DNA of 64,000 bases, from NCBI RefSeq assembly GCF_047302425.1, contig NZ_CP154855.1, forward strand, positions 620,001-684,000. Reading direction: 5' to 3'. The notes beneath the pieces are model-generated. The model was not told the DNA's origin. It ran no database searches and was given only the letters and a program-made list of their open reading frames with translations. A program made the translations under genes and the position numbers. Positions 51,806 to 61,605 of the stretch are shown in pieces (the first letter of the stretch is position 1; every line of letters starts with the position of its first letter). This stretch comes from Oceanitalea sp047302425. Lineage in GTDB: Bacteria; Actinomycetota; Actinomycetes; Actinomycetales; Actinomycetaceae.

Positions 51806-53176
51806 GTGGGCTGGTTCGACCGTCGGCGTCAGGCAGCGGTGTCCGTCGCCGTACTCGTGCTCACCAGCGGCGTGCTCGTCAGCTCGGCCACGGCCGAGCC
51901 GCCGAGTGAGGAGGAGATCGCCGCCGCCCGCGAGGCCGAGGGCAGGACCGCCTCGAGCATCGCCGAGCTCGAGGTCGAGCTCGCCAGCCTCGCCACGCAG
52001 CTCGAGGACGCGACGATCCGCGCCCAGCAGGCCAACGAGGACTACCTCGGTGCGCAGGAGGCGCTCGCCGAGGCAACCGCTGCCGCCGAGGAGGCCCGCG
52101 AGGCGGCCGAGACCGCCCAGCTGGAGGTCGAGGAGCAGCGCGCCCAGATCGGCCGCATCGCCATGGCCGCCTACCGCTCCGGCCCCGGTGCGCTCGGCCC
52201 CATCGAGCCGCTCCTGTCGGCCGACAGCTTCGAGAACGCCATGAAGCGCGCGACGACCACCGAGCGCATGGGCACCCGCTCCGACGAGGCGCTGCAGCGC
52301 TTCCAGGCGACCGAGCTCGTCGCCGCCGCCTTCCAGCGCCGGGCCGACGAGGCCGCCGCCGCGCAGGAGGAGGCCACGACGGCGCTCGCCGCGGCCGCCG
52401 AGGAGGCCCGTGACGCGGCCGCCGGCGCCGAGACCCAGCTCGCGCTCTCCGCCGACCGCCGCGAGGGCCTCATCGCCCAGCTCGCCGAGCAGCGCGGGAC
52501 GACGGCGGAGCTCGAGCGGGAGCGGCAGGACGCCCAGGACGAGGAGCGTCGTCGCCGCCAGGCGGAGGTCGCTCGCGCCGCGGCCCTCGAGGCCGCCCGC
52601 GAGGAGGAGGCCGCCTCCCGGGACAACGACCGCCCGTCGGCGCCCGCCCAGCCCGCACGCCCCGCGCCGGCCCCGCAGCCGGCCGCGCCCGCGCCCCAGC
52701 CGTCGCGTCCCGCGCCCGAGCCCTCGCGCCCGGCCCCGGCACCTGCTCCTGCTCCCGCGCCCGCTCCGGCACCCGCGCCGGCCCCGGCGCCCGCCCCCGC
52801 ACCGCCGTCGTCGTCGGGTGCGCGCGCCGCCCTCGACTGGGCCCGCACGCAGCTGGGCAAGCCCTACGTGTGGGGCGCGGCAGGGCCCAACGGCTACGAC
52901 TGCTCGGGACTGACGCAGACCGCCTTCGCCAACGCGGGGATCTCCCTGCCGCGCACCACCAAGGCGCAGTACGCGGCCACCAGCCGGGTCCCCGTCGACC
53001 AGCTGCAGCCCGGCGACCTCATCTTCTACTCGAACAACGGCGCCGCCTCGGGCATCTACCACGTGGCGATCTACGCCGGGAACGGCATGCGCCTGCACGC
53101 GCCGTCGCCGGGCAAGACCGTCGAGCTCGTCCCGATGTACTGGCCCAACGTCCTGCCCTACGGCGGGCGGGTCTGA
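51806..53176 (+). CDS. NlpC/P60 (C40 family) peptidoglycan endopeptidase
   Basis: This secreted cell-wall hydrolase has 456 residues. The signal peptide (VSVAVLVLTSGVLVSSATAE) ends near residue 31, followed by a long Glu/Ala-rich coiled coil (about 33-270) and a Pro/Ala-repeat linker (about 275-330). The catalytic domain has Cys366 in YDCSG and His419 in YHVAIYAG. The layout resembles mycobacterial RipA/RipC, where the coiled coil restrains the enzyme until cell division. GTG 51806 follows AAGGAGGA. The gene ends 1 nt from convergent ppa. Confidence 0.93.
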   Translation: MGWFDRRRQAAVSVAVLVLTSGVLVSSATAEPPSEEEIAAAREAEGRTASSIAELEVELASLATQLEDATIRAQQANEDYLGAQEALAEATAAAEEAREAAETAQLEVEEQRAQIGRIAMAAYRSGPGALGPIEPLLSADSFENAMKRATTTERMGTRSDEALQRFQATELVAAAFQRRADEAAAAQEEATTALAAAAEEARDAAAGAETQLALSADRREGLIAQLAEQRGTTAELERERQDAQDEERRRRQAEVARAAALEAAREEEAASRDNDRPSAPAQPARPAPAPQPAAPAPQPSRPAPEPSRPAPAPAPAPAPAPAPAPAPAPAPAPPSSSGARAALDWARTQLGKPYVWGAAGPNGYDCSGLTQTAFANAGISLPRTTKAQYAATSRVPVDQLQPGDLIFYSNNGAASGIYHVAIYAGNGMRLHAPSPGKTVELVPMYWPNVLPYGGRV

Positions 53177-53177
53177 G

Positions 53178-53705
53178 CTACTCGGCCTGACCCGGCCCGT
53201 GCGGGTCGGCGTGCTCGTAGTAGCCGGCGTCCTTGGCGCGCTGGAAGGAGCGGCGGATCTCCTCCTCCGCCTCCTCGCGGCCCACCCAGTGCGCACCCTC
53301 GACGGACTTGCCGGGCTCGAGGTCCTTGTAGACCTCGAAGAAGTGCTGGATCTCGAGGCGGTGGAACTCGCTGACGTCCTCGATGTCCGTGCGCCACGAC
53401 GCGCGCTGGTCACCGGTGGGCACGCACAGCACCTTGTCGTCACCGCCCGCCTCGTCGCGCATGCGGAACATCCCCAGGGCGCGGCAGCGGATGAGGCAGC
53501 CGGGGAAGGTCGGCTCCTCGAGGAGGACGAGCGCGTCGAGCGGGTCGCCGTCCTCACCGAGGGTGTCCTCGATGAAGCCGTAGTCGTCGGGGTAGCGGGT
53601 GGAGGTGAAGAGCATCCGGTCCAGGCGGATGCGTCCCGTCTCGTGATCCACCTCGTACTTGTTGCGGTTCCCCTTGGGGATCTCGATCGTGACGTCGAAC
53701 TCCAC
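53178..53705 (-). CDS. ppa: Inorganic pyrophosphatase
   Basis: This soluble family I pyrophosphatase has 175 residues. The catalytic metal-binding aspartates are in EDGDPLDALVL (about residues 51-61), and the opening EFDVTIEIPKGNRNKYEVD without its last residue is characteristic. It splits pyrophosphate released by biosynthetic enzymes. GTG 53705 has AGAGG at about 7 nt and is preferred to ATG 53723, which has none. It diverges from dacB, a common actinobacterial order. Confidence 0.95.
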   Translation of the reverse strand: MEFDVTIEIPKGNRNKYEVDHETGRIRLDRMLFTSTRYPDDYGFIEDTLGEDGDPLDALVLLEEPTFPGCLIRCRALGMFRMRDEAGGDDKVLCVPTGDQRASWRTDIEDVSEFHRLEIQHFFEVYKDLEPGKSVEGAHWVGREEAEEEIRRSFQRAKDAGYYEHADPHGPGQAE

Positions 53706-53842
53706 TGCCTGACCTCTTCTCATTACCGTCTCGGGCCCACCGGGGTGCGGGCCGGACGTCCTGCACGTCTGTACGGGGCACTAGTCTGGACCACGAGGAC
53801 ACAGATCGCGGCCACGGCGTGGCCCAGGAGGGTGGCGGCGGG

Positions 53843-55219
53843 GTGGCGTCGAGCAGGAAGCGGCGGGTCACCGCCTCCGTCACCGTCGCGTCGCTGCTCC
53901 TCCTCGCGGGTGGCTACGCGGCCGCCGACGCTGCCGACCTCGTCCCCGGCGTCCTCACGACGGCGGCGCCCGTCCCCGAGCCTGCACCCTTCCCGCAGCC
54001 CACGGCCGAGCCCGCCGCCCCGCTCGTCGCGGCCCTCGACCCGCAGGCGCCGCTGCCGTCCGCGTCGGCGCTCACCGCGCTGAGCGAGGAGCTCGTCGCC
54101 GACGTCCGGACCGGGGGCGACGTCGGCGTCGTCGTCGAGGACGCGCTCACCGGGCAGGTGCTCGTCGACATCGGCGGCTCCCAGCCCCGCACCCCCGCCT
54201 CCTCCGTCAAGCTGCTCCCCGCCGTCGCCGCCCTCGACGCCCTCGGCCCGGACCACGTCCTGCGCACGACGGCGGTGGCCGGGGAGGGTGGTCAGGTCGT
54301 CCTCGTCGGCGGCGGGGACATCCTCCTCACCGACGGCGAGGCCCAGGTCGGCGAGGTGGTGGGCCACGCCTCGCTGCGCGACCTCGCCGCGCAGGTCGCC
54401 GCGGAGCTCGCCGGGCAGCCGGTGAGCGTGGCGGTCGACGACTCGCTGTTCAGCGGCCCGCTGTACGCCCCGGGGTGGGGCGGCATCGACCTCGACTTCG
54501 TCATGCCGATCCAGCCGCTGGCCGTGCGGGCCGGGCTGGCCCCGAGCGGCGACTACCGGGCGGACCCGGCCCTCGCGGCCGGCGCCGCCTTCGCGGACGC
54601 GCTGCGGGCCGAGGGGCTGGAGGTCGGCGGGGAGGTGACCCGCGCCGCCGCCCCGGCCGGGGCCACCGAGCTGGGTGCCGTCGAGTCGGCGCCCCTGCGC
54701 GACGTCGTGGCCTACATGCTGGAGGTCTCGGAGAACTCCGTCGCCGAGGTGCTCTCCCGGCTGGTGGCCGTCGCCGACGGCGAGGAGCCCACCTTCGCCG
54801 GAGCCGCCCGCGCCGTCGTCGCGCGGGTGGAAGCGCTGGGGGTCGAGACCGGCGCCGTCACCCTCGCCGACACCTCCGGCCTGCTCGTGGAGAACCAGGT
54901 CCCGGCCCGGGTGCTCGCCGACGTGCTCACCCTCGCCCTCGAGCGGCCCGAGCTACGAGGCGCGGCCACCGGGCTCCCGGTCGCTGGGCTCGAGGGCACG
55001 CTCCGCTCCCGCATGCCGGGCGCCGCGGCCGGGGTGCTACGCGCCAAGACCGGCACCCTGACGACGGCGGTCAGCCTCACCGGGCTGGTCCAGGACGTCC
55101 GCGGCCGGCTGCTCGTCTTCTCGGTCGTCGCCGACGAGCTGGAGACCGGCGGCGTCGGCCCCGCGCGGGCGGCCGTCGACGAGTGGGCGGCGCAGGTCAC
55201 CGCCTGCGAGTGCGGCTAG
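53843..55219 (+). CDS. dacB: D-alanyl-D-alanine carboxypeptidase/endopeptidase (PBP4, DacB)
   Basis: This penicillin-binding protein has 458 residues and is exported or membrane-anchored (RKRRVTASVTVASLLLLAGGY at the N-terminus without its first bases). The three active-site motifs are intact: Ser120-x-x-Lys123 in ASSVK, Ser296-Glu-Asn298, and Lys402-Thr-Gly404. It trims or cleaves peptidoglycan peptides. GTG 53843 follows AGGAGGG by about 10 nt; GTG 53819 is possible. It leads a block with the metalloprotease, tilS, hpt and ftsH. Confidence 0.92.
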   Translation: MASSRKRRVTASVTVASLLLLAGGYAAADAADLVPGVLTTAAPVPEPAPFPQPTAEPAAPLVAALDPQAPLPSASALTALSEELVADVRTGGDVGVVVEDALTGQVLVDIGGSQPRTPASSVKLLPAVAALDALGPDHVLRTTAVAGEGGQVVLVGGGDILLTDGEAQVGEVVGHASLRDLAAQVAAELAGQPVSVAVDDSLFSGPLYAPGWGGIDLDFVMPIQPLAVRAGLAPSGDYRADPALAAGAAFADALRAEGLEVGGEVTRAAAPAGATELGAVESAPLRDVVAYMLEVSENSVAEVLSRLVAVADGEEPTFAGAARAVVARVEALGVETGAVTLADTSGLLVENQVPARVLADVLTLALERPELRGAATGLPVAGLEGTLRSRMPGAAAGVLRAKTGTLTTAVSLTGLVQDVRGRLLVFSVVADELETGGVGPARAAVDEWAAQVTACECG

Positions 55220-55250
55220 CGAGGGGCGAGCCCGCGTGGGTCGCGCGGGA

Positions 55251-55256
55251 TAGCGT
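55251..55256 (+). promoter_or_regulatory. -10 box for a leaderless metalloprotease transcript
   Basis: TAGCGT ends 7 nt before ATG 55264, and no ribosome binding site is present. The message should start at the ATG. Confidence 0.45.
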
Positions 55257-55263
55257 GAGCGCC

Positions 55264-56325
55264 ATGAGCTCTCCCATCGACTGGCGGGCCGCCCGTCACC
55301 GTGCCGCCGTGCTGTCCCGGCCCGGGCCCCGCGCCGGGCGCGCCGAGGCGCGCGGCCTGGTCACCGTCCTCCACACCTCCGCGAAGGAGGCGCCGGGGCA
55401 CGTCGCCGACATCACCGGCCTGGAGGAGGCCGCCGCGACGGCGGCCCGGCGCCCGGTCTACGTCGTCGACCGCGCCCGCTGGGCCGAGGCGAACGTCGGG
55501 ATGTTCCGCCACCTCGTCGGTGACCTGCTCCCGCCCACGACGCTCCCCGGTGCCGCGCGGCTGGGCGGCGAGGAGCTCGGCGTCATGCTGTCCTACCTCT
55601 CGACCAAGGTGCTGGGCCAGTTCGACCCCTTCACCAGCGCCGACGGCGGCGGGGAGCCGGGCTACCTCCTGCTCGTCGCGCCCAACATCCTCCACGTCGA
55701 GCGCGAGCTCGACCTCGACGCCCTCGACTTCCGCCGCTGGGTCTGCCTCCACGAGCAGACCCACGCCGTCCAGTTCTCCGCCGCGCCCTGGCTCGCCGGG
55801 CACCTGGCCGAGCGGATGCGCGGCACCGTCACCTCCATCGCCTCGCCCGAGGGCGGTGCCCAGCGGCTCAACCGGACCCTGCGCGCCGTCGTCGAGGCGG
55901 TCACCACCCCCCGCGGCGGGACGCCGACGGCGCAGGCCCTCGCCGGACCGCTCGTCGACGCCGTCCTCACCGAGGAGGAGCGCGAGCGGCTCGCCGAGGT
56001 CGTCGCCGTCATGTCGCTGCTCGAGGGGCATGCCGACGTCGTCATGGACGCCGTCGGGCCGCGGGTGCTGCCCTCGGTCGCCCGGATCCGCCAGCAGTTC
56101 GACCGCCGCCGGGAGGGCACCGGGACCCTCGACGTCGTCGTGCGCCGGCTCATGGGGATGGACGCGAAGATCGCGCAGTACCGCAACGGCGCCGACTTCG
56201 TCCGCGGCGTCGTCCACCGGGTGGGCCACAACGGGCTCAACGCCGTGTGGGCGGGCCCCGAGAACCTGCCCACGGCCGCCGAGATCGCCGACCCGACCGC
56301 CTGGGTGCGCCGGGTCCACGGCTAG
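55264..56325 (+). CDS. Zinc-dependent metalloprotease-like protein (DUF2342 family)
   Basis: This cytoplasmic protein has 353 residues and the zinc motif HEQTH (HExxH) near residues 163-167 in CLHEQTHAVQF. It belongs to the actinobacterial family once described as coenzyme F420 biosynthesis-associated and also called DUF2342; its substrate is unknown. It begins a new leaderless transcript and ends 2 nt before tilS. The placement between dacB and tilS is conserved in many actinobacteria. Confidence 0.85.
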   Translation: MSSPIDWRAARHRAAVLSRPGPRAGRAEARGLVTVLHTSAKEAPGHVADITGLEEAAATAARRPVYVVDRARWAEANVGMFRHLVGDLLPPTTLPGAARLGGEELGVMLSYLSTKVLGQFDPFTSADGGGEPGYLLLVAPNILHVERELDLDALDFRRWVCLHEQTHAVQFSAAPWLAGHLAERMRGTVTSIASPEGGAQRLNRTLRAVVEAVTTPRGGTPTAQALAGPLVDAVLTEEERERLAEVVAVMSLLEGHADVVMDAVGPRVLPSVARIRQQFDRRREGTGTLDVVVRRLMGMDAKIAQYRNGADFVRGVVHRVGHNGLNAVWAGPENLPTAAEIADPTAWVRRVHG

Positions 56326-56327
56326 CC

Positions 56328-57374
56328 GTGGCCGGTCCCGCCCCGGCGGTGGCCGCCGCCCGCACGGCCGTCCGGACCGCGCTCGCGGACCTGCCCGCGG
56401 GCTCCCTCGTGCTCGTCGCCTGCTCCGGGGGTGCGGACTCGCTGGCGCTTGCCGCGGCGAGCGCCTTCGTCGCGCCGCGGGCCGGGCTGCGGGCGGGGGC
56501 GGTCGTCGTCGACCACCGGCTCCGTGCAGGCAGCGACGCCGAGGCCCGGGGGGCCGCCGAGACCTGCCGGGGGCTGGGGCTGGACCCGGTGGAGATCAGG
56601 GCGGTCGACGTCGTCGCCGCCGGTGGCCCCGAGGCCGCCGCCCGCAGCGCCCGGTACGCGGCCCTCGCGGACGTCGCGGCCGCCGCCGGGGCGGCCGCCG
56701 TCCTCCTCGGGCACACCCTCGACGACCAGGCCGAGACCGTCCTCCTCGGGCTGGGGCGCGGCTCCGGGGCGCGCTCCCTCGCCGGGATGGCGCCCGTCGC
56801 CGGGCTGTGGCGCCGCCCCCTCCTCGGGCTGCGGCGGCGCGACACCGAGGCGGTGTGCACCGCGCTCGGGCTGCGCTGGGCCGAGGACCCGACGAACGCG
56901 CCGGACGGCCCGTGGCGCCGAGCTGACGGCGGGCCGCTGCGCCGCTCCGCCGTGCGGCACCACGTGCTGCCGGCCCTCGAGGAGGCGCTCGGCCCGGGCG
57001 TGCCCGAGGCGCTGGTCCGCACCGCCGGGCGGCTGCGGGAGGACGAGGACTACCTCGCCGCCGCCGCGGCGGAGCTGGCCGAGCGGGCCGGGCTGCCGGC
57101 ACGTCAGATGTCGGCGGGGGAGGGCGGGGAGGTGAGCCTCGACGTCGTCGTCCTCGCCGAGGCGCACCCCGCCCTGCGGGGGCGGGTGCTCCACCGGGCG
57201 GCGACGGCGGCCGGGTGCCCGCCCGGGGCGCTCACGGCCACGCACGTCGCGGCGCTCGAGGCGCTGGTCACCGGCTACCGCGGTCAGGGGCCGGTGTCAC
57301 TGCCCGGCGCTGTCACCGCCGGGCGTCGGTGTGGCAGGCTGACCTTCGGCCGCCGCGGCCCGCGCGGCGTATGA
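56328..57374 (+). CDS. tilS: tRNA(Ile)-lysidine synthase
   Basis: TilS, 348 residues, changes C34 of the AUA-reading tRNA-Ile to lysidine. The PP-loop ATP motif SGGADS is at residues 33-38 in VACSGGADSLAL, and LGHTLDDQAETVL follows near residue 127. The C-terminal domain is short compared with enterobacterial forms, as usual in actinobacteria. GTG 56328 is 2 nt after the metalloprotease stop. Its stop overlaps the ATG at 57371 (ATGA) of the possible longer hpt frame. Confidence 0.92.
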   Translation: MAGPAPAVAAARTAVRTALADLPAGSLVLVACSGGADSLALAAASAFVAPRAGLRAGAVVVDHRLRAGSDAEARGAAETCRGLGLDPVEIRAVDVVAAGGPEAAARSARYAALADVAAAAGAAAVLLGHTLDDQAETVLLGLGRGSGARSLAGMAPVAGLWRRPLLGLRRRDTEAVCTALGLRWAEDPTNAPDGPWRRADGGPLRRSAVRHHVLPALEEALGPGVPEALVRTAGRLREDEDYLAAAAAELAERAGLPARQMSAGEGGEVSLDVVVLAEAHPALRGRVLHRAATAAGCPPGALTATHVAALEALVTGYRGQGPVSLPGAVTAGRRCGRLTFGRRGPRGV

Positions 57375-57388
57375 GTGAGGGAGTGCGC

Positions 57389-57943
<555 letters not shown>

Positions 57944-57956
57944 ACGCCCCCGGTAG

Positions 57957-57984
57957 CGGCCACCCGGCGCGGGCCGGGTGGCCG
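57957..57984 (+). terminator. Terminator between hpt and ftsH
   Basis: CGGCCACCCGGC (57957-57968) pairs perfectly with 57973-57984 around a 4-nt loop, 13 nt after hpt. A -10-like TAGCGT (58030-58035) then precedes ftsH, so ftsH probably has its own promoter. Confidence 0.65.
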
Positions 57985-58085
57985 TCCTGCCCTGGGCGAA
58001 CACGCACCCGACTGCGCGGAGCGGCCGTGTAGCGTCAGACGATGATCGATCGAGCAGGAGGGACCCGGCCGTCGCGCCGCCACCG

Positions 58086-60107
58086 ATGAATGCCAAGAAG
58101 CTGCTGCGCGGCCCCGTCGTGTGGGTCGTCATCGTCCTGATCCTCGCCTACCTCGGCGCCTCGATGCTCGGCGGGGAGAGCGCCGAGGAGATCGACACCT
58201 CCGACGGCCTGGAGCTGCTCGCCGGCGACACCGTCGAGCAGGCGGAGGTCACCGACACGACCCAGCGGGTCGAGCTCGTCCTCAGCGAGGACTTCGAGGA
58301 CAAGGGCGACCTCGTCGCCTTCTACTACGCCACCCCGCAGGGCGAGACCGTCATGGAGGCGATCGCCGCGGCCGACCCGGCCGAGGGCTTCAACTCCGAG
58401 GTCCCGCGGCCCTCGTTCTGGTCCTCCGCGCTCAGCCTCCTGCTGCCGATGCTCATCCTCCTCGGCGTCTTCTGGTTCCTGCTGTCCCGCATGCAGGGCG
58501 GCGGCGGGATGATGAAGTTCGGCAAGTCCAAGGCCAAGATGGTGAGCAAGGAGAACCCGCAGGTCACCTTCGCCGACGTCGCCGGCGCGGAGGAGGCCGT
58601 CGAGGAGCTCCAGGAGATCCGCGAGTTCCTCGCCGACCCGACGAAGTTCCAGGCCGTGGGCGCCAAGATCCCCAAGGGCGTGCTCCTGTACGGCCCGCCC
58701 GGGACCGGCAAGACGCTCCTCGCCCGCGCCGTCGCCGGTGAGGCCGGGGTGCCGTTCTACTCCATCTCCGGCTCGGACTTCGTCGAGATGTTCGTCGGCG
58801 TCGGTGCCTCCCGCGTCCGCGACCTCTTCGAGCAGGCCAAGAACAACGCCCCGGCCATCATCTTCGTCGACGAGATCGACGCCGTCGGCCGCCACCGCGG
58901 CGCCGGCATGGGCGGCGGCCACGACGAGCGCGAGCAGACGCTCAACCAGATGCTCGTCGAGATGGACGGCTTCGACGTCAACACCAACGTCATCCTCATC
59001 GCCGCCACCAACCGCCCCGACATCCTCGACCCGGCGCTGCTGCGCCCGGGCCGCTTCGACCGGCAGATCACCGTCGAGGCCCCCGACCTCCAGGGCCGCA
59101 CCGCGATCCTGCGCGTCCACGCCCGCGGCAAGCCGATGGTCCCCGAGATCGACCTCGCGATGGTCGCCAAGCGCACCCCGGGCTTCACGGGCGCGGACCT
59201 GGCCAACGTGCTCAACGAGGCCGCCCTCCTCACCGCGCGGTCCGGCGCCGACCTCATCGACGACCGCGCGCTGGACGAGGCGATCGACCGCGTCATCGCC
59301 GGGCCGCAGAAGCGCACCCGGGTGATGAACGAGAAGGAGAAGAAGATCACCGCCTACCACGAGGGCGGCCACGCCCTCACGGCGGCGGCCCTGCGGTACA
59401 CCGACCCGGTGACCAAGGTGACGATCCTGCCCCGCGGCCGGGCCCTCGGCTACACGATGGTCATGCCCAGCGAGGACAAGTACTCCACCACCCGCAACGA
59501 GCTGCTCGACCAGCTCGTCTACGCGATGGGCGGGCGCGTCGCGGAGGAGATCGTCTTCCACGACCCCACCACCGGCGCCTCCAACGACATCGAGAAGGCC
59601 ACCGGCCTGGCCCGCAAGATGGTCACCCAGTACGGCATGAGCGACCGGGTCGGCGCGGTCAAGCTCGGCTCGGACAACGGCGAGCCCTTCCTCGGCCGCG
59701 ACATGGGCCACCAGCGCGACTACTCCGAGGACATCGCCCGTATCGTCGACGAGGAGGTCCGCCGCCTTATCGACGCCGCGCACGACGAGGCCTGGGAGAT
59801 CCTCCACGAGTACCGCGACGTGCTCGACCACCTCGTCCTCGAGCTGCTCGAGCACGAGACCCTCAACGAGAAGGAGCTCGCGGCGGTCTTCGCGCCCATC
59901 ACCAAGCGCGAGCCCCGCCCCGTGTGGCTGTCCTCGGAGAGCCGCACCGTCTCCGACCGGCCCCCGGTCCGCACCCCCGCGGAGCAGCGCGCCGGCGACG
60001 ACGGCATGCTCCCGCAGGACGAGGCCGCCGCTGCCGGCGGCGAGGGCCCCGGCCTCGGTGAGGTCCCGCCGTCGGGGCAGGTCGGCGGCCCGGCCGAGGG
60101 CCTGTGA
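58086..60107 (+). CDS. ftsH: ATP-dependent zinc metalloprotease FtsH
   Basis: FtsH, 673 residues, is a membrane-bound AAA+ protease that removes damaged or unneeded membrane and cytoplasmic proteins. Two helices flank the outer domain (VVWVVIVLILAYLGASML near residues 11-28, LSLLLPMLILLGVFWFLL near 115-132). Walker A GPPGTGKT begins near residue 203, the SRH follows, and the zinc site HEGGH is at residues 425-429. The acidic Gly/Pro-rich C-terminus (about 600-673) is longer than in E. coli. ATG 58086 is chosen to place the first helix at the N-terminus. It overlaps folE by one base. Confidence 0.96.
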   Translation: MNAKKLLRGPVVWVVIVLILAYLGASMLGGESAEEIDTSDGLELLAGDTVEQAEVTDTTQRVELVLSEDFEDKGDLVAFYYATPQGETVMEAIAAADPAEGFNSEVPRPSFWSSALSLLLPMLILLGVFWFLLSRMQGGGGMMKFGKSKAKMVSKENPQVTFADVAGAEEAVEELQEIREFLADPTKFQAVGAKIPKGVLLYGPPGTGKTLLARAVAGEAGVPFYSISGSDFVEMFVGVGASRVRDLFEQAKNNAPAIIFVDEIDAVGRHRGAGMGGGHDEREQTLNQMLVEMDGFDVNTNVILIAATNRPDILDPALLRPGRFDRQITVEAPDLQGRTAILRVHARGKPMVPEIDLAMVAKRTPGFTGADLANVLNEAALLTARSGADLIDDRALDEAIDRVIAGPQKRTRVMNEKEKKITAYHEGGHALTAAALRYTDPVTKVTILPRGRALGYTMVMPSEDKYSTTRNELLDQLVYAMGGRVAEEIVFHDPTTGASNDIEKATGLARKMVTQYGMSDRVGAVKLGSDNGEPFLGRDMGHQRDYSEDIARIVDEEVRRLIDAAHDEAWEILHEYRDVLDHLVLELLEHETLNEKELAAVFAPITKREPRPVWLSSESRTVSDRPPVRTPAEQRAGDDGMLPQDEAAAAGGEGPGLGEVPPSGQVGGPAEGL

Positions 60108-60715
60108 TGGCCGAGGAGCCCGAGCCGGGCGACGTCCAGGCCGTGCGCCCCTACGACGCCGAGGGCGTGCGCGCCGCGGTGCGCGACCTGCTCGTCGCCG
60201 TCGGGGAGGACCCCGACCGCGAGGGCCTGCGCGACACCCCGGCGCGGGTGGCGCGCGCCCTCCAGGAGAGCTTCGGGGGGATGTGGACCGACCCCGCCGA
60301 CATCCTCGCGACGACCTTCGACCTCGGTCACGAGGAGATGATCCTCGTGCGGGACATCGAGGTGTACTCCACCTGCGAGCACCACCTCGTGCCCTTCCAC
60401 GGCGTCGCGCACGTCGGCTACATCCCCGGCCACAACGGCCGGGTGACGGGCCTGAGCAAGATCGCCCGGCTCGTCGAGACCTACGCGCGCCGCCCGCAGG
60501 TGCAGGAGCGGCTCACCTCTCAGGTGGCCGACGCGCTCGTCACGCACCTCGACCCGCAGGGCGTCATCGTCGTCGTCGAGTGCGAGCACCTGTGCATGTC
60601 GATGCGCGGGGTGCGCAAGCCCGGGGCCCGCACCATCACCTCCGCGGTCCGCGGGCAGATGCGCGACCCCGCGACGCGCGCGGAGGCGATGAGCCTCATC
60701 GCGCCCCGCCGCTGA
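60107..60715 (+). CDS. folE: GTP cyclohydrolase I
   Basis: FolE, 202 residues, makes dihydroneopterin triphosphate from GTP, the first step of folate synthesis. The zinc ligands Cys90 and the histidines of CEHH (residues 90-93), with Cys163 in CMSMRG, correspond to the known site, and VYSTCEHHLVPFHG is a family signature. ATG 60107 overlaps the ftsH stop (TGATG). It starts the fol genes that continue with folP and folBK. The product pathway also relates to the pterin cofactor used by PhhA. Confidence 0.95.
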   Translation: MAEEPEPGDVQAVRPYDAEGVRAAVRDLLVAVGEDPDREGLRDTPARVARALQESFGGMWTDPADILATTFDLGHEEMILVRDIEVYSTCEHHLVPFHGVAHVGYIPGHNGRVTGLSKIARLVETYARRPQVQERLTSQVADALVTHLDPQGVIVVVECEHLCMSMRGVRKPGARTITSAVRGQMRDPATRAEAMSLIAPRR

Positions 60716-60729
60716 CCGTGGCCGCCCCC

Positions 60730-60735
60730 TATCCT
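60730..60735 (+). promoter_or_regulatory. -10 box upstream of folP
   Basis: TATCCT ends 6 nt before GTG 60742. No ribosome binding site lies between, so folP may be read from a leaderless transcript as well as from the ftsH-folE message. Confidence 0.4.
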
Positions 60736-60741
60736 GGGCCG

Positions 60742-61605
60742 GTGGGCAGCCCGCGAGCACGAGCCGCCGACCTGGCGCCGGCCGGTCGGACGCTCGTCAT
60801 GGGCGTCGTCAACGTCACGCCCGACTCCTTCTCCGACGGCGGCCGCTGGGACCGCCCGGAGGCGGCGCTCGCCCACGGGCGCGCGCTGCGGGCGCAGGGC
60901 GCCGACGTCCTCGACGTCGGCGGGGAGTCCACCCGCCCCGGCTCCGAGCGCGTGCCCCCCGCCGTCGAGGTCGACCGCGTGCTGCCGGTCGTCACCGGGC
61001 TGGCCGCCGAGGGGGCGACCGTCAGCGTCGACACCGTCCACGCGGAGACCGCCGAGGCGTGCCTGCGGGCGGGCGCGGCGATCGTCAACGACGTCTCGGG
61101 CGGCCTCGCCGACCCCGAGATCCTCGCCGTCGCCGCCCGGCACGGCGCCGTCTACGTCCTGGGCCACTGGCGCGGGGACCCGGCCACGATGAACGAGCGG
61201 GCCGTGTACGACGACGTCGTCACGGACGTGTGCGCCGAGCTCGCCACCCGCGTGGAGGCCGCCCTCGCCGCGGGGCTCGACCCCGAGCTCCTCGTCCTCG
61301 ACCCCGGCCTGGGCTTCGCGAAGGACGCCGGCCACAACTGGCAGCTCCTCGCCCACCTCGACCGGCTCCAGGCGCTGGGCCACCCGGTGCTCGTGGGCGC
61401 CTCCCGCAAGCGCTTCCTCGGCACCCTCCTCGCGGCCGACGACGGCACCCCCGCTCCGCCGCTCGAGAGGGACGCGGCGACGGCGGCGGTGTCGGCGCTC
61501 GCGGCGGCCGCCGGTGCGTGGGGCGTGCGCGTCCACGAGGTGCCCGCCAGCCGCGACGCGGTGCGGGTCGGCGAGGCGCTCGCGGCGGCGAGGCGGGCGT
61601 CGTGA
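60742..61605 (+). CDS. folP: Dihydropteroate synthase
   Basis: FolP, 287 residues, joins p-aminobenzoate with dihydropterin pyrophosphate and is the sulfonamide target. The signature MGVVNVTPDSFSDGG (about residues 20-34), DVGGESTRPGS and LVGASRKRFLG are intact. GTG 60742 is favoured by the nearby -10 box; GTG 60718, in frame, would add eight residues. Its stop overlaps the folBK start (GTGA). Confidence 0.94.
   Translation: MGSPRARAADLAPAGRTLVMGVVNVTPDSFSDGGRWDRPEAALAHGRALRAQGADVLDVGGESTRPGSERVPPAVEVDRVLPVVTGLAAEGATVSVDTVHAETAEACLRAGAAIVNDVSGGLADPEILAVAARHGAVYVLGHWRGDPATMNERAVYDDVVTDVCAELATRVEAALAAGLDPELLVLDPGLGFAKDAGHNWQLLAHLDRLQALGHPVLVGASRKRFLGTLLAADDGTPAPPLERDAATAAVSALAAAAGAWGVRVHEVPASRDAVRVGEALAAARRAS

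Noticed and set aside
53723..53843. Upstream ATG start for ppa (53723) and GTG start for dacB (53819)
   Set aside because: Neither has a ribosome binding site at a suitable distance, while 53705 and 53843 do.
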